DNA of 64,000 bases, taken from assembly GCA_002189035.1 (NCBI GenBank), contig NEEC01000024.1, forward strand, positions 62,001-126,000. The letters are read 5' to 3'. Shown here piece after piece: positions 1 through 12,900 of the stretch. The stretch is from Utricularia gibba (taxonomy: Eukaryota; Streptophyta; Magnoliopsida; Lamiales; Lentibulariaceae). The notes below the pieces were generated by a model. The model did not search any database, had not been told where the DNA came from, and saw only the letters and a list, made by a program, of their open reading frames with translations. The first letter of the stretch is position 1. Every line of letters begins with the position of its first letter. The position numbers and the translations under genes are program-made.

Positions 1-3000
1 TTGGGCGGGTGATGTCGTTGTGAACTTCGTTCTGACCCAAGTTCGGTCTGACTCCTTTTCCACATCGGGTCTACTCGACGAAAATCGTGTTATTGAAGTT
101 AGGATGTCATAAGCACCCAAAATGGTTTTCTCAACCGCATGCTTTATATCTGACGCTCTCGTGGGGCAACGGTATCGAGAAGGAGGTCGAGTCGAGCTCG
201 GGCCCATAGTCATTTGTGCTCGGCAAAAAACTTGATGCATTTCTTAACGTTGGGTTTTAATTGGCTGCCTACATGGTTTCTCAAGGAAAAGCTTGTCGTT
301 TTTGGGCGGGTGATGTCGTTGTGAACTTCGTTCTGACCCGGTCTGACTCCTTTGCCACATCGGGTCCTACTCGACGTCGTGATGCACTCCACCCAAAATG
401 GTTTTCTCAACCGCATGCGGGTCTACTCGACGGAAGTCGAATAGTCGTGGCTCGGCAAAAAACTTGATGCATTTCTTAACGTTGGGTTTTAATTGGCTGC
501 CTACATGGTTTCTCAAGGAAAAGCTTGTCGTTTTTGGGCGGGTGATGTCGTTGTGAACTTCGTTCTGACCCAAGGTTCGGTCTGACTCCTTTGCCACATC
601 GGGTCCTACTCGACGAAAATCGTGATGCACTTATTGAAGTTAGGATGTCATAAGCACCCAAAATGGTTTTCTCAACCGCATGCTTTATATCTGAGGAGGC
701 GCTCTCGTGGGGCAACGGTATCGAGAAGGAGGTCGAGTCGAGCTCGGGCCCATAGTCATTTGTAGCTCGGCAAAAAACTTGATGCATTTCTTAACGTTGG
801 GTTTTAATTGGCTGCCTACATGGTTTCTCAAGGAAAAGCTTGTCGTTTTTGGGCGGGTGATGTCGTTGTGAACTTCGTTCTGACCCAAGGTTCGGTCTGA
901 CTCCTTTTTCCACATCGGGTCCTACTCGACGAAATCGTGATGCACTTATTGAAGTTAGGATGTCATAAGCACCCAAAATGGTTTTCTCAACCGCATGCTT
1001 TATATCTGAGGAGGCGCTCTCGTGGGGCAACGGTATCGAGAAGGAGGTCGGTCGCTGTCATTATTGAAGTTGGGTTTTAATTGGCTGCCTACATGGTTTC
1101 TCAAGGAAAAGCTTGTCGTTTTTGGGCAAGGTTCGGTCTGACTGGGTTACTCGACGAAAATCGTGATGCACTTATTGAAGTTAGGATGTCATAAGCACCC
1201 AAAATGGTTTTCTCAACCGCATGCTTTATATTGAGGAGGCGCTCTCGTGGGGGTATCGAGAAGCGAGTCGAGCTCTAGTCGTGGCTCGGCAAAAAACTTG
1301 ATGCAGTTGGGTTTTAATTGGCTGCCTACATGGTTTCTCAAGGAAAAGCTTGTCGTTTTTGGCGGGTGATGTCGTTGTGAACTTCGTTCTGACCCAAGTT
1401 CGGTCTGACTCCTTTTTCCACATCGGGTCCTACTCGACGAAAATCGTGATGCACTTATTGAAGTTAGGATGTCATAAGCACCCAAAATGGTTTTCTCAAC
1501 CGCATGCTTTATATCTGAGGAGGCGCTCTCGTGGGGCAACGGTGCAGGAGGTTCTTAAACTTGGGTTGGGTTTTAATTGGCTGCCTACATGGTTTCTCAA
1601 GGAAAAGCTTGTCGTTTTTGGGCGGGTGATGTCGTTGTGAACTTCGTTCTGACCCAAGGTTCGGTCTGACTCCTTTGCCACATCGGGTCCTACTCGACGA
1701 AAATCGTGATGCACTTATTGAAGTTAGGATGTCATGAGCACCCAAAATGGTTTTCTCAACCGCATGCTTTATATCTGAGGAGGCGCTCTCGTGGGGGTAT
1801 TCGAGTCGAGCTCGGGCCCATAGTCAAAAAAACTTGATGCATTTCTTAACGTTGGGTTTTAATTGGCTGCCTACATGGTTTCTCAAGGAAAAGCTTGTCG
1901 TCCGTTGTGGTTCTGACCCAAGGTTCGGTCTGAGTCACTTCGTGATGCACTTACGGTATGCGAGGAATATCGTCGAGTCGAGCTTAGTCATTTGTTCGGC
2001 AAAAAACTTGATGCATTTCTTAACGTTGGCTGCCTACATGGTTTCTCAAGGAAAAGCTTGTCGTTTTTGGGCGGGTGATGTCGTTGTGAACTTCGTTCTG
2101 ACCCAAGGTTCGGTCTGACTCCTTTTTCCACATCGGGTCCTACTCGACGAAATTCGTGATGCACTTATTGAAGTTAGGATGTCATAGCACCCAAAATGTT
2201 TTCTCAACCGCATGCTTTATATCTGAGGAGGCGCTCTCGTGGGGCAACGGTATCGAGAAGGAAGTCGAGCTCGATAGTCATTTGAAAAAACTTCGTTGGG
2301 TTTTTTGGCTGCCTACATGGTTTCTCAAGGAAAAGCTTGTCGTTTTTGGGCGGGTGAAACTTCGTTCTGACCCAAGGTTCGGTCTGACTCCTTTTCCACA
2401 TCGGGTCCTACTCGACGAAAATCGTGATGCACTTATTGAAGTTAGGATGTCATAAGCACCCAAAATGGTTTTCTCAACCGCATGCTTTATATCTGAGGAG
2501 GCGCTCTCGTGGGGCAACGGTATCGAGAAGGAGGTCGAGTCGAGCTCGGGCCCATAGTCATTTGTGGCTCGGCAAAAAACTTGATGCATTTCTTAACGTT
2601 GGGTTTTAATTGGCTGCCTACATGGTTTCTCAAGGAAAAGCTTGTCGTTTTTGGGCGGGTGATGTCGTTGTGAACTTCGTTCTGACCAAGTTCGGTCTGA
2701 CTCCTTTTTCCACATCGGGTCCTACTCGACGAAAATCGTGATGCACTTATTGAAGTTAGGATGTCATAAGCACCCAAAATGGTTTTCTCAACCGCATGCT
2801 TTATATCTGAGGAGGCGCTCTCGTGGGGCAACGGTATCGAGAAGGTGGTCGAGTCGAGCTCGGGCCCATAGTCATTTGTGGCTCGGCAAAAAACTTGATG
2901 CATTTCTTAACGTTGGGTTTTAATTGGCTGCCTACATGGTTTCTCAAGGAAAAGCTTGTCGTTTTTGGGCGGGTGATGTCGTTGTGAACTTCGTTCTGAC

Positions 3001-4849
3001 CCAAGGTTCGGTCTGACTCCTTTGCCACATCGGGTCCTACTCGACGAAAATCGTGCTGCACTTATTGAAGTTAGGATGTCATGAGCACCCAAAATGGTTT
3101 TCTCAACCGCATGCTTTATATTTGATAAGGCGCTCTCGTGGGCAACGGTATCGAGAAGGTGGTCGAGTCGAGCTCGGGCCCATAGTCATTTGTGGCTCGG
3201 CAAAAAACTTGATGCATTTCTTAACGTTGGGTTTTAATTGGCTGCCTACATGGTTTCTCAAGGAAAAGCTTGTCGTTTTTGGGCGGTGATGTCGTTGTGA
3301 ACTTCGTTCTGACCCAAGGTTCGGTCTGACTCCTTTGCCACATCGGTCCTACTCGACGAAAATCGTGATGCACTTATTGAAGTTAGGATGTCATAGCACC
3401 CAAAATGGTTTTCTCAACCGCATGCTTTATATCTGAGGAGGCGCTCTCGTGGGGCAACGGTATCGAGAAGGAGGTCGAGTCGAGCTCGGGCCCATAGTCA
3501 TTTGTAGCTCGGCAAAAAACTTGATGCATTTCTTAACGTTGGGTTTTAATTGGCTGCCTACATGGTTTCTCAAGGAAAAGCTTGTCGTTTTTGGGCGGGT
3601 GATGTCGTTGTGAACTTCGTTCTGACCCAAGTTCGGTCTGACTCCTTTGCCACATCGGGTCCTACTCGACGAAAATCGTGATGCACTTATTGAAGTTAGG
3701 ATGTCATAAGCACCCAAAATGGTTTTCTCAACCGCATGCTTTATATCAGGCGCTCTCGTGGGGCAACGGTATCGTGGTCGAGTCGAGCTCGGGCCCATAG
3801 TCATTTGTGGCTCGGCAAAAAACTTGATGCATTTCTTAACGTTGGGTTTTAATTGGCTGCCTACATGGTTTCTCAAGGAAAAGCTTGTCGTTTTTGGGCG
3901 GGTGATGTCGTTGTGAACTTCGTTCTGACCCAAGGTTCGGTCTGACTCCTTTGCCACATCGGGTCCTACTCGACGAAAATCGTGATGCACTTATTGAAGT
4001 TAGGATGTCATGAGCACCCAAAATGGTTTTCTCAACCGCATGCTTTATATTTGATAAGGCGCTCGTCGTGGGGCAATCGAGAGGTCGAGTCGAGCTCGGG
4101 CCCATAGTCATTTGTGGCTCGGCAAAAAACTTGATGCATTTCTTAACGTTGGGGCTGCCTACATGGTTTCTCAAGGAAAAGCTTGTCGTTTTTGGGCTGA
4201 TGTCGTTGTGAACTTCGTTCTGACCCAAGGTGGTCTGACTCCTTTGCCACATCGGGTCCTACTCGACGAAAATCGTGATGCACTTATTGAAGTTAGGATG
4301 TCATAAGCACCCAAAATGGTTTTCTCAACCGCATGGCGGTGTGATGTCGTTGTGAACTTCGTTCTGCCTACATGGTTTCTCAAGGAAAAGCTTGTCGGTC
4401 GTTGTGAACTTCGTTCTTTTCCACATCGGGTCCTACTCGACGAAAATCGTGATGCACTTATTGAAGTTAGGATGTCATGCACCCAAAATGGTTTTCTCAA
4501 CCGCATGCTTTATATCTGAGGAGGCGCTCTCGTGGCAACGGTATCGAGAAGGAGGTCGAGTCGAGCTCGGGCCCATAGTCATTTGTAGCTCGGCAAAAAA
4601 CTTGATGCATTTCTTAACGTTGGTTTTAATTGGCTGCCTACATGGTTTCTCAAGGAAAAGCTTGTCGTTTTTGGGCTGATGTCGTTGTGAACTTCGTTCT
4701 GACCCAACGGTCTTCGGGTCCTACTCGACGAAAATCGTGATGCACTTATTGAAGTTAGGATGTCGCACCCAAAATGGTTTTCTCAACCGCATGCTTTATA
4801 TCTGAGGAGGCGCTCTCGTGGGGCAACGGTATCGTCAGTTTGTCGCTCG

Positions 4850-6900
4850 GCAAAAAACTTGAATTGGCTGCCTACATGGTTTCTCAAGGAAAAGCTAACG
4901 TTCTGGGTTTTAATTGGCTGCCTGCATTTTTTCTCAAGGAACGTTGTGGTTTTAATTGGCTGCCTACATGTTGTTTCAAGGAAAAGCTTGTCGTTTTTGG
5001 GCGGGTGATGTCGTTGTGAACTTCGTTCTGGTCTGACTCCTCCACATCGGGTCCTATCGATCGAAATACTCGACGATGCACTTAATCTTAGGATGTCATG
5101 TCGTTAACTTCGACCCAAGGTTAGGATTCATGTCCGGTGCTTTCTCGAACCGCGTGCTTCTATTGAAGAGGAGTCATGAGCACAAAATCGGTTTTCTCAA
5201 CGTCGGGCCCATAGTCATTTGTGGCTCGGCAAAAAACTTGATGCATTTCTTAACGTTGGTTTCTTATGTCGTTGTGATTGGCTTCGGTCTGACTACATGG
5301 TCCTACTCTCAAGGAAAAGCTTGTCGTTTTTGATCGATGTGTTCGTTTTGAAGTTCTGACCTCATGAACTCCTTTCGGTCCACATCGGGTCCTACTCGAC
5401 GAAAATCGTGATGCACTTATTGAAGTTAGGATGTCATAGCACCCAAAATGGTTTTCTCAACCGCATGCTTTATATTTGATGGCGCTCTCGTTATCTCTCT
5501 CGTGCTCGGGCCCAGAAGGAGCTTGTCGATGTCGAGCTCGGCAAAAGTCATGGCATTGGCTTGCTCGGGGTTTTCAATTGGCTCGGCCTTGATGCATGTT
5601 GGGTTTTAATTGGCTGCCTATGTCGTTGTGAACTTCGGTTTCTGACAATCGGGTCCTACTCGACGAAGCTTGTCGCACTTTTTGGGCGGTGTGTCGTCGA
5701 GCACCTTCGTTCTGACCCAAGGTTCGGTCTTGACTCCTTTGCCACATCGGGTCCTACTCGACGAAAATCGTGATGCTCACGGTTTTCTCAACCGCATGAA
5801 GCATGTCCCAGGAGGCGTCTCAACCGGTATGCTTTATAAGATAGGTGGTCGTGGGGGCAATGAGGTATCGAGATAGTCGAACTTGGCTCATGGGTTCATG
5901 GACTATGCCAATCAAACTTGATGCATTTCTTAACGTTGGGTTTTAATTGGCTGCCTACATGGTTTCTCAAGGAAAAGCTTGTCGTTTTTTGATGTCGTTG
6001 TGAACTTCGTTCTGACCCAAGGACGTCGTTAGACTCCACTTCACACCAAAATGGTTTTCTCAACCGCATGCTTTATATCCATCGGTCGCTCTCGTGGGCA
6101 ACGGGTCTTAGGATGAAGCTCCCAAAATTGTCGTCAACATAAGCACCCAAAATGGTTTTTCATGCTTTATATCTGAGGAGGCGCTCTCGTGGGGCAACGG
6201 TATCGCGAGTCGAGCTCGGGCCCATAGTCATTTGTAGCTCGGCAAAAAACTTGATGCATTTCTTAACGTTGGGTTTTAATTGGCTGCCTACATGGTTTCT
6301 CAAGGAAAAGCTTGTCGTTTTTGGGCGGGTGATGTCGTTGTGAACTTGTTCTGACTTTTTGTCGGCACGGTCCTTTGCCACGATCGAAAGGTACGAGTTG
6401 AGCAGGATGATAGTCCCAAAATCGGTTTTCTCAACCGCATGCTTTATATTCGCTCTAACGTTGGAAGGAGGTCGAGTTTAATTGGCTCGCCTACATGCTC
6501 ATGGTTTAACGTCGTTTTTGGGGCTGATGTCGGTTTCTCAACTTCAAGCTTGTCCCAAGGTTCGGGCTGACTCCTTCGTTGTGATCGTTCTGCTACCCAA
6601 GGTTCGAACTCCTTCGCCACATTACTTCGTTAGGATGTCATGAGCACCCAAAATGGTTTTCTCAACCGCATGCTTTATATCTTAGGATGTCTCGAGCTCG
6701 TGGGGCAAAATGGTTTCTCAACCGAAGGAGGTCGTTTATGTCGAGCTGAGGAGGCGTCATTTGTAGGGGCAACAAAATCGAAAGGAGGTCGAGTCGAGCT
6801 CGGCCCATTAGTCATTTGTGGGTTTTAATTGGCTGCCTACATGGTTTCAAAAAACTTGATGCATTTTTGAAAAGCTTGTCGTTTTGGCTGGGTGATGTCG
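4850..6900. repeat. Scrambled block within the satellite array
   Basis: The monomer order breaks down here. Short satellite pieces of about 10-40 bp occur out of their usual order, with duplicated motifs (the Trp-Leu-Pro-like segment TTGGCTGCC appears three times between 4,863 and 4,965), internal losses and mixed junctions. Intact 150-250 bp stretches resume at about 6,140 and 7,000. Similar but smaller blocks lie at about 9,730-10,260, 12,540-13,000 and 13,780-13,860. This may be old rearranged satellite or local assembly error, and the sequence cannot separate the two. Confidence 0.7.
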
Positions 6901-9900
6901 TCTCGTGAACGGTTCGTTCTTGTCGTTTTTGGGCTGGGTGATTGTCGTTGTGAACTTCGTTCTGACCCAAGGTTCGGGTCCTTTGCCACATCGGGTCCTA
7001 CTCGACGAAATCGTGATGCACTTATTGAAGTTAGGATGTCATGCACCCAAAATGGTTTTCTCAACCGCATGCTTTATATTGAGGAGGCGCTCTCGTGGGG
7101 CAACGGTATCGAGAAGGAGGTCGAGTCGAGCTCGGGCCCATAGTCATTTGTAGCTCGGCAAAAAACTTGATGCATTTCTTAACGTTGGGTTTTAATTGGC
7201 TGCCTACATGAAGGAAAAGCTTGTCGTTTTTGGGCGGGTGATGTCGTTGTGAACTTCGTTCTGACCCAAGGTTCGGTCTGACTCCTTTGCCACATCGGGT
7301 CCTACTCGACGAAAATCGTGATGCACTTATTGAAGTTAGGATGTCATGAGCACCCAAAATGGTTTTCTCAACCGCATGCTTTATATTGAGGAGGCGCTCT
7401 CGTGGGGCAACGGTATCGAGTCGAGTCGAGCTCGGGCCCATAGTCATTTGTAGCTCGGCAAAAAACTTGCATGTTGGGTTTTAATTGGCTGCCTACATGG
7501 TTTCTCAAGGAAAAGCTTGTCGTTTTTGGGCGGGTGATGTCGTTGTGAACTTCGTTCTGACCCAAGGTTCTGACTCCTTTGCCACATCGGGTCCTACTCG
7601 ACGAAAATCGTGATGCACTTATTGAAGTTAGGATGTCATGGCACCCAAAATGGTTTTCTCAACCGCATGCTTTATAAAGGCGCTCTCGTGGGGCAACGGT
7701 ATTTCGAGTCGAGCTCGCCCATAGTCATTTGTGAAAAAACTTGATGCATTTCTTAACGTTGGGTTTTAATTGACATGGTTTCTCAAGGAAAAGCTCGTGA
7801 TCTGTGAACTTCGTTCTGACCCAAGGTTCGGTCTGACACATCGGGTCCTACTCGACGAAATCGTGATGCACTTATTGAAGTTAGGATGTCATAAGCACCC
7901 AAAATGGTTTTCTCAACCGCATGCTGAGAAGGAGGTCGAGTCGAGCTCGATAGTCATTTGTAGCTCGGCAAAAACTGATGCATTTTTAACGTTGGGTTTT
8001 AATTGGCTGCCTACATGGTTTTCAAGGATCGGGTGATGTCGTTGTGAACTTGTTCTGACCCAAGGTTCGGTCTGACTCCTTTGCCACATCGGGTCCTACT
8101 CGACGAAATCGTGATGCACTTATTGAAGTTAGGATGTCATGAGCACCCAAAATGGTTTTCTCAACCGCATGCTTTATATTTGAGGCGCTCTCGTGGGGCA
8201 ACGGTATCGGGTCGAGTCGAGCTCGGGCCCATAGTCATTTGTAGCTCGGCAAAAAACTTGATGCATTTCTTAACGTTGGGTTTTAATACATGGTTTCTCA
8301 AGGAAAAGCTTGTCGTTTTTGGCGGGTGATGTCGTTGTGAACTTCGTTCTGACCCAAGGTTCGGTCTGACTCCTTTCCACATCGGGTCCTACTCGACGGT
8401 GATGCACTTATTGAAGTTAGGATGTCATAGCACCCAAAATGGTTTTCAACCGCATGCTTTATATCTGAGGAGGCGCTCTCGTGGGCAACGGTATCGAGGG
8501 AGGTCGAGTCGAGCTCGGGCCCATAGTCATTTGTAGCTCGGCAAAAAACTTGATGCATTTCTTAACGTTGGGTTTTAATTGGCTGCCTACATGGTTTCTC
8601 AAGGAAAAGCTTGTCGTTTTTGGGCGGGTGATGTCGTTGTGAACTTCGTTCTGACCCAAGGTTCCTGACTCCTTTGCCACATCGGGTCCTACTCGACGAA
8701 AATCGTGATGCACTTATTGAAGTTAGGATGTCATGAGCACCCAAAATGGTTTTCTCAACATGCTTTATATTGATAAGGCGCTCTCGTGGGGCAACGGTAT
8801 CGAGAGGGGTCGAGTCGAGCTCGGGCCCATAGTCATTTGTGGCTCGGCAAAAAACTTGATGCATTTCTTAACGTTGGGTTTTAATTGGCTGCCTACATGG
8901 TTTCTCAAGGAAAAGCTTGTCGTTTTTGGGCGGGTGATGTCGTTGTGAACTTCGTTCTGACCCAAGGTTCGGTCTGACTCCTTTGCCACATCGGGTCCTA
9001 CTCGACGAAATCGTGATGCACTTATTGAAGTTAGGATGTCATAAGCACCCAAAATGGTTTTCTCAACCGCATGCTTTATATCTGAGGAGGCGCTCTCGTG
9101 GCAACGGTATCGAGAAGGAGGTCGAGTCGAGCTCGGGCCCATAGTCATTTGTAGGGGATGCAAACGTTGAATTGGCTGCCTACATGAAGGAGCTTGTCGT
9201 TTTTGGGCGGGTGATGTCGTTGTGAACTTCGTTCTGACCCAAGGTTCGGTCTGACTCCTTTGCCACATCGGGTCCTACTCGACGAAAATCGTGCTGCACT
9301 TATTGAAGTTAGGATGTCATAGCACCCAAAATGGTTTTCTCAACCGCATGCTTTATATCTGAGGAGGCGCTCTCGTGGGGCAACGGTATCGAGAAGGAGG
9401 TCGAGTCGAGCTCGGGCCCATAGTCATTTGTGCTCGGCAAAAAACTTGATGCATTTCTTAACGTTGGGTTTTAATTGGCTGCCTACATGGTTTCTCAAGG
9501 AAAAGCTTGTCGTTTTTGGGCGGGTGATGTCGTTGTGAACTTCGTTCTGACCCAAGGTTCGGTCTGACTCCTTTGCCACATCGGGTCCTACTCGACGAAA
9601 ATCGTGATGCACTTATTGAAGTTAGGATGTCATAAGCACCCAAAATGGTTTTCTCAACCGCATGCTTTATATTGAGGAGGCGCTCTCGTGGGCAACGGTA
9701 TCGAGAAGGAGGTCGAGTCGAGCTCGACATAAGCATTTCGGGCTGACTCCTTGATGTCACATCGGGTCCTACTCGACGAAAATCGTGATGCACTTATTGA
9801 AGTTAGGATGTCATTACCCAAAATGGTTTTCGAATCCTCGCATTGCATTTATATTGGCTGGGAAGGCGCTTGTCGTCTTCGTTCTGGGCAACGGTATCGA

Positions 9901-12900
9901 GCAGCTCGAGTCGCAGCTCGGGCCCGATAGTCATTTGTAGCTCGGCAAAAAACTTGATGCATTTCTTAACGTTGGTTTTAATTGGCTGCCTACATGGTTT
10001 CTCAAGGAAAAGCTTGAAAATTAACGATTCAGAGCACCCAAGGAAAATTCGCTTCGTATTGATGGGGCATGTCTCAACCGTGCTTTATATTGTCTCGAAC
10101 GGTATCGAGAAGGAGGTCGAGTCGAGCTCGACCCAGGTCGGCACAAAGGAACTTGTCGTTTTTGGGGGGTGATGTCGTTGTGAACTTCGTTCTGACCCAA
10201 GGTAAAACTCGACGGTGATGCACTTATTGAAGTTAGGATGTCATAACCCAAAATACCGCATGCTTTATATTGAGGAGGCGCTCTCGTGGGGCAACGGTAT
10301 CGAGAAGGAGGTCGAGTCGAGCTCATAGTCCTCGGCAAAAAACTTGATGCATTTCTTAACGTTGGGTTTTAATTGGCTGCCTACATGGTTTCTCAAGGAA
10401 AAGCTTGTCGTTTTTGGGCGGGTGATGTCGTTGTGAACTTCGTTCTGACCCAAGGTTCGGTCTGACTCCTTTGCCACATCGGGTCCTACTCGACGAAAAT
10501 CGTGATGCACTTATTGAAGTTAGGATGTCATGAGCACCCAAAATGGTTTTCTCAACCGCATGCTTTATATCTGAGGAGGCGCTCTCGTGGGGCAACGGTA
10601 TCGAGAAGGAGGTCGAGTCGAGCTCGGGCCCATAGTCATTTGTAGCTCGGCAAAAAACTTGATGCATTTCTTAACGTTGGGTTTTAATTGGCTGCCTACA
10701 TGGTTTCTCAAGGAAAAGCTTGTCGTTTTTGGGCGGGTGATGTCGTTGTGAACTTCGTTCTGACCCAAGGTTCGGTCTGAACATCGGGTCGACGAAAATC
10801 GTGATGCAGACCACCCAAAATGGTTTTCTCAACCGCATGCTTTATATCGCTCTCGTGGGGCAACGGTATCGAGATTTCTCGTGGGGGTTATCTGACATGA
10901 AGGAAAAGCTTGTCGTTTTTGGGCGGTGATGTCGTTGTGAACTTCGTTCTGACCCAAGGTTCGGTCTGACTCCTTTGCCACATCGGGTCCTACTCGACGA
11001 AAATCGTGATGCACTTATTGAAGTTAGGATGTCATCCCCAAAATGGTTTTCTCAACCGCATGCTTTATATCATCCGCTTCCTCGGGATGCATGTTGGTTT
11101 TAATTGGCTGCCTACATGGTTTCTCAAGGAAAAGCTTGTCGTATGTCGTTGTGAACTTCGTTCTGACGGGGTCCTACTCGACGAAAATCGTGATGCACTT
11201 ATTGAAGTTAGGATGTCATGAGCACCCAAAATGGTTTTCTCAACCGCATGCTTTATATCGCTCTCGGTGATCGAGTCGTCTGTCATTTGTAACACGTTGG
11301 GTTTTAATTGGCTGCCTACATGGTTTCTCAAGGAAAAGCTTGTCGATGTCGAGACGGAGGGTCGACTCGATTCATGAGCACCCAAAATGGTTTTCTCAAC
11401 CGCATGCTTTATATCTCATATCGCGCTCTCAAACGAAAACGTTGGGTTTTAATTGGCTGCCTACATGGTTTCTCAAGGAAAAGCTTGTCGTTTTTGGGCG
11501 GGTGATGTCGTTGTGAACTTCGTTCTGACCCAAGGTTCGCCACATAGACTCATTTGCCGGTTTTCTCAACCGCATGCTTTATATCTGAGGAGGCGCTCTC
11601 GTGGGGCAACGGTATCGAGAAGGAGGTCGAGTCGAGCTCGGCCCATAGTCATTTGTGGCTCGGCAAAAAACTTGATGCATTTCTTAACGTTGGGTTTTAA
11701 TTGGCTGCCTACATGGTTTCTCAAGGAAAAGCTTGTCGTTTTTGGGCGGGTGATGTCGTTGTGAACTTCGTTCTGACCCAAGGTTCGGTCTGACTCCTTT
11801 GCCACATCGGGTCCTACTCGACGAAATCACTTATTGAAGTTAGGATGTCATCACCCAAAATGGTTTTCTCAACCGCATGCTTTATATCTGAGGCGCTCTC
11901 GTGGGGCAACGGTATCGAGCGGAGGTCGAGTCGAGCTCGGGCCCATAGTCATTTGTGCTCGGCAAAAAACTTGGGTTGGGTTTTAATTGGCTGCCTACAT
12001 GGTTTCTCAAGGAAAAGCTTGTCGTTTTTGGGCGGTGATGTCGTTGTGAACTTCGTTCTGACCCAAGGTTCGGTCTGACTCCTTTGCCACATCGGGTCCT
12101 ACTCGACGAAAATCGTGATGCACTTATTGAAGTTAGGATGTCATAAGCACCCAAAATGGTTTTCTCAACCGCATGCTTTATATCTGAGGAGGCGCTCTCG
12201 TGGGGCAACGGTATCGAGAAGGAGGTCGAGTCGAGCTCGGGCCCATAGTCATTTGTAGCTCGGCAAAAAACTTGATGCATTTCTTAACGTTGGTTTTAAT
12301 TGGCTGCCTACATGGTTTCTCAAGGAAAAGCTTGTCGTTTTTGGGCGGGTGATGTCGTTGTGAACTTCGTTCTGACCCAAGGTTCGGTCTGACTCCTTTG
12401 CCACATCGGGTCCTACTCGACGAAAATCGTGATGCACTTATTGAAGTTAGGATGTCATGCACCCAAAATGGTTTTCTCAACCGCATGCTTTATATGAGGA
12501 GGCGCTCTCGTGGGGCAACGGTATCGTCGAGTCGAGCTCGGGCCCATAGTCATCTCGGCAAGATGCATTTCTTAACGTTGGGTTTTAATTGGCTGCCTAC
12601 ATGTTTCTCATTGTCGTTTTTGGGCGGGATGTCGTTGTGAGTTCTGACCCAAAACATCGGGTCCTACTCGACGAAAATCGTCACTTACATCGGGGCCTAC
12701 GGTATCGTCGAAACGTGCTCGGCAAAAAACTTGATGCATTTCTTAACGTTGGGTTTTAATTGGCTGCCTACATGGTTTCTCAAGGAAAAGCTTGTCGTTT
12801 TTGGGCGGGTGATGTCGTTGTGAACTTCGTTCTGACCCAAGGTTCGGGACTCCTCCACACGCATGCTTTATATTGTCCGAGGCGACGAAAATCGTGAACG